This document shows positions 62,562 through 64,000 of a stretch of 64,000 nucleotides of DNA, piece after piece. Position 1 is the first letter of the stretch, and every line of letters starts with the position of its first letter. The position numbers were made by a program, and so were the translations under genes. This DNA comes from Cristatella mucedo. Taxonomy: Eukaryota; Bryozoa; Phylactolaemata; Cristatellidae. The notes below the pieces were generated by a model that saw only the letters and a program-made list of their open reading frames with translations, had not been told where the DNA came from and did not search any database. The stretch covers positions 24,259,001 through 24,323,000 of the forward strand of contig WPIO01000001.1 of the NCBI GenBank assembly GCA_009760855.2, in the 5' to 3' direction.

Positions 62562-63759
62562 GTAAGTTCGATTACTTGCAAAGCCTCGTAAAGGGCAAGA
62601 TTTGTCATTGCAGCCTTTGCTCTCGTTATGTCGACAGACCTGCTTACCCTTGTGAGTAGCCTGTGAAGTCAAGTGACTAAGCCTTATAACTAAGAAGCAA
62701 TCCTAATATGAAAAGGCTGCTGTGCATATGTATGTGTATTCGTGTGCATGTGCAAGTGTTCGTAGTTACGCATGCGCTTCACCAGTCTGCATTGCACGTG
62801 CGTAGATGCTTTTGTATTGCACGATTGAGCAGGTGTGTATTTTAGGCACACGTTTGTGCATTCTAGTATGCAGTGCTCCATGGTGCGCACAAGCTGACTT
62901 CTGTGTAGATAACTTCGGTGGCCAAGGAGTTTAGGTGTGCTGCTCTCATCGCCGGAGAAGTTCTGTAGCTTGCCCGAGCTGGTTCGGACGTTTCCATCTG
63001 TTCTTCGAGGGTGGTCTGTCTCTTGGTCTGAGCAAGAAATGCAGATCAGCGGATAAATTGACTTGCTACCATCCGTGAAGCAATAGAGTGCTCTGTGAGA
63101 ACCGTTAGCAGGGTCAGGGCACAGGCCCGTGCAAGAATTTGGGAATCTATAATACTGGTCGGTGCCGCCTGGCTGTACCGAGCCACAAAGAAACCGCTGC
63201 CTTGGGCAAGCAGTCCAGTAATGAAGTTACCAGCTCGGTGAGACACTCGAGCAAAAAAGACCCAGGTCCCGTGTTGAGTCTGTCTGCGTGAATGTGTCTG
63301 TCAGTGCCCATAATAGACCGCCTGCTGGCTGGGTGGATCGTGTGGCTGGCCGGCCTTTGACTGCTTGGATTGCAGCAGCAGCGCTTCTCTCCACTAGCAT
63401 TCTCTGTCTGCTCTCACCTTACACAGCTAGCTCTAAATAAACGACTGCTCTGCTGCGTTATAAGGCTTCTTGCACTGGCTAGCGGTGGGAATTAATTCCA
63501 ACGTACTGAGGGAATCGTGGTCGTCGATCGGGCTTATTTTTAATCTAACACTTGGGCAGTGCATATATGAGCCCAATGGTGGCAACCCGGGTTACCGAAT
63601 TTCCACAAGTAGAATCGCAATTGTTTATTTTGTGGATAGCTACTCTAAAAAATATATCGATTCGAAGTCGAAAACGTCGTTGACATGATTCAGGAGCAGC
63701 ACCGTCAGAATCATGTCGAAGCAATCTGAAGACCAATGTGCACAAGATCTCAATGAAAG
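62562..63759. other. Intron 21 start, unassigned
   Basis: I searched for the MSTMPGLPTRPCFYD segment in all three plus frames and did not find it. The interval around 63360-63480 has AATAAA at 63434 followed by a T/G/C-rich stretch, loosely like an LTR end, but there is no partner repeat. A 10-base inverted repeat GACATGATTC / GAATCATGTC sits at 63682-63691 and 63708-63717. Confidence 0.35.
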
Positions 63760-64000
63760 ATGCACACTATGGTTGGCTATAACGATGATGTAAAGATGTT
63801 AGCAATGATGTTCTTAACAACACCAGTGGAACTGGTGTGCAAGTTCTTGGAAACATTTCCCGGGAACTTCATTGCCATCCGCTGGTCTGAAAAGATTATG
63901 CAGGAGGTCCGGAATCGCGGCGCTAGTGCTCGCCTGGGTAGTATTGCTGATAGTGAGGACGAAGATCCTGACAATATTGGTGCACCGTTGGCGGCAGCAT
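63760..64000 (+). CDS. Unidentified open frame running off the window
   Basis: Begins ATGCACACTATG after an in-frame TGA and stays open for 80 codons to the edge: VELVCKFLETFPGNFIAIRW, SEKIMQEVRNRGASARLGSI, then acidic DSEDEDPDN. Composition is protein-like and there is an ordered basic-then-acidic arrangement, but I do not recognise the family. It may be a mobile-element ORF or a host exon of another gene. Confidence 0.4.
   Translation, partial: MHTMVGYNDDVKMLAMMFLTTPVELVCKFLETFPGNFIAIRWSEKIMQEVRNRGASARLGSIADSEDEDPDNIGAPLAAA

Overview
This is a piece of an animal (metazoan, probably invertebrate) nuclear genome. Coding sequence is split into short exons with GT-AG introns. Intergenic and intronic DNA is full of LINE, SINE, hAT and simple repeats, and no bacterial operon or plastid feature is visible. 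I cannot name the phylum from the sequence.

The only host gene I can assemble is MTHFD1, the cytoplasmic trifunctional C1-tetrahydrofolate synthase, on the + strand. No single open reading frame shows it. I traced 21 coding exons by hand, from an ATG at 9680 to a donor at 62561/62562. All 20 internal junctions are phase-compatible and together encode about 902 residues that line up colinearly with the vertebrate enzyme. Exons 1-8 carry the methylene-THF dehydrogenase/cyclohydrolase domain with its catalytic residues. Exons 8-9 are the linker. Exons 9-21 carry the formate-THF ligase domain with its P-loop. The terminal exon (about 30 residues expected) was not found and probably lies past the right edge. 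One intron uses a GC donor.

Layout: 1-1.1 kb holds two related 16-bp minisatellites and a satellite-like tract. 1.5-8.4 kb is a mosaic of LINE and SINE pieces, a ~170-bp satellite, and an R2-type element split by a younger LINE. 8.4-9.68 kb is the gene's upstream region, with an E-box near the start codon. 9.68-44.4 kb holds exons 1-20, with introns up to 5.2 kb that are largely retrotransposon. 44.4-62.4 kb is one 18-kb intron containing inverted LINE copies and an almost complete 3.19-kb hAT transposon with perfect TIR ends, an 8-bp target duplication and a one-base frameshift. 62.4-64 kb holds exon 21 and then unassigned DNA with an open frame running off the window.

Repeat families, named here for convenience: LINE-A, a CR1/L2-like non-LTR element whose 3' end is a conserved stem-like tail followed by (ATT)n; a divergent relative of it, LINE-C; LINE-B, a second CR1/L2-like family; an R2-type element; SINE1, with a tRNA-like head and a tail matching LINE-A; and SINE2, a second tRNA-headed family. 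Most copies are truncated and frameshifted.
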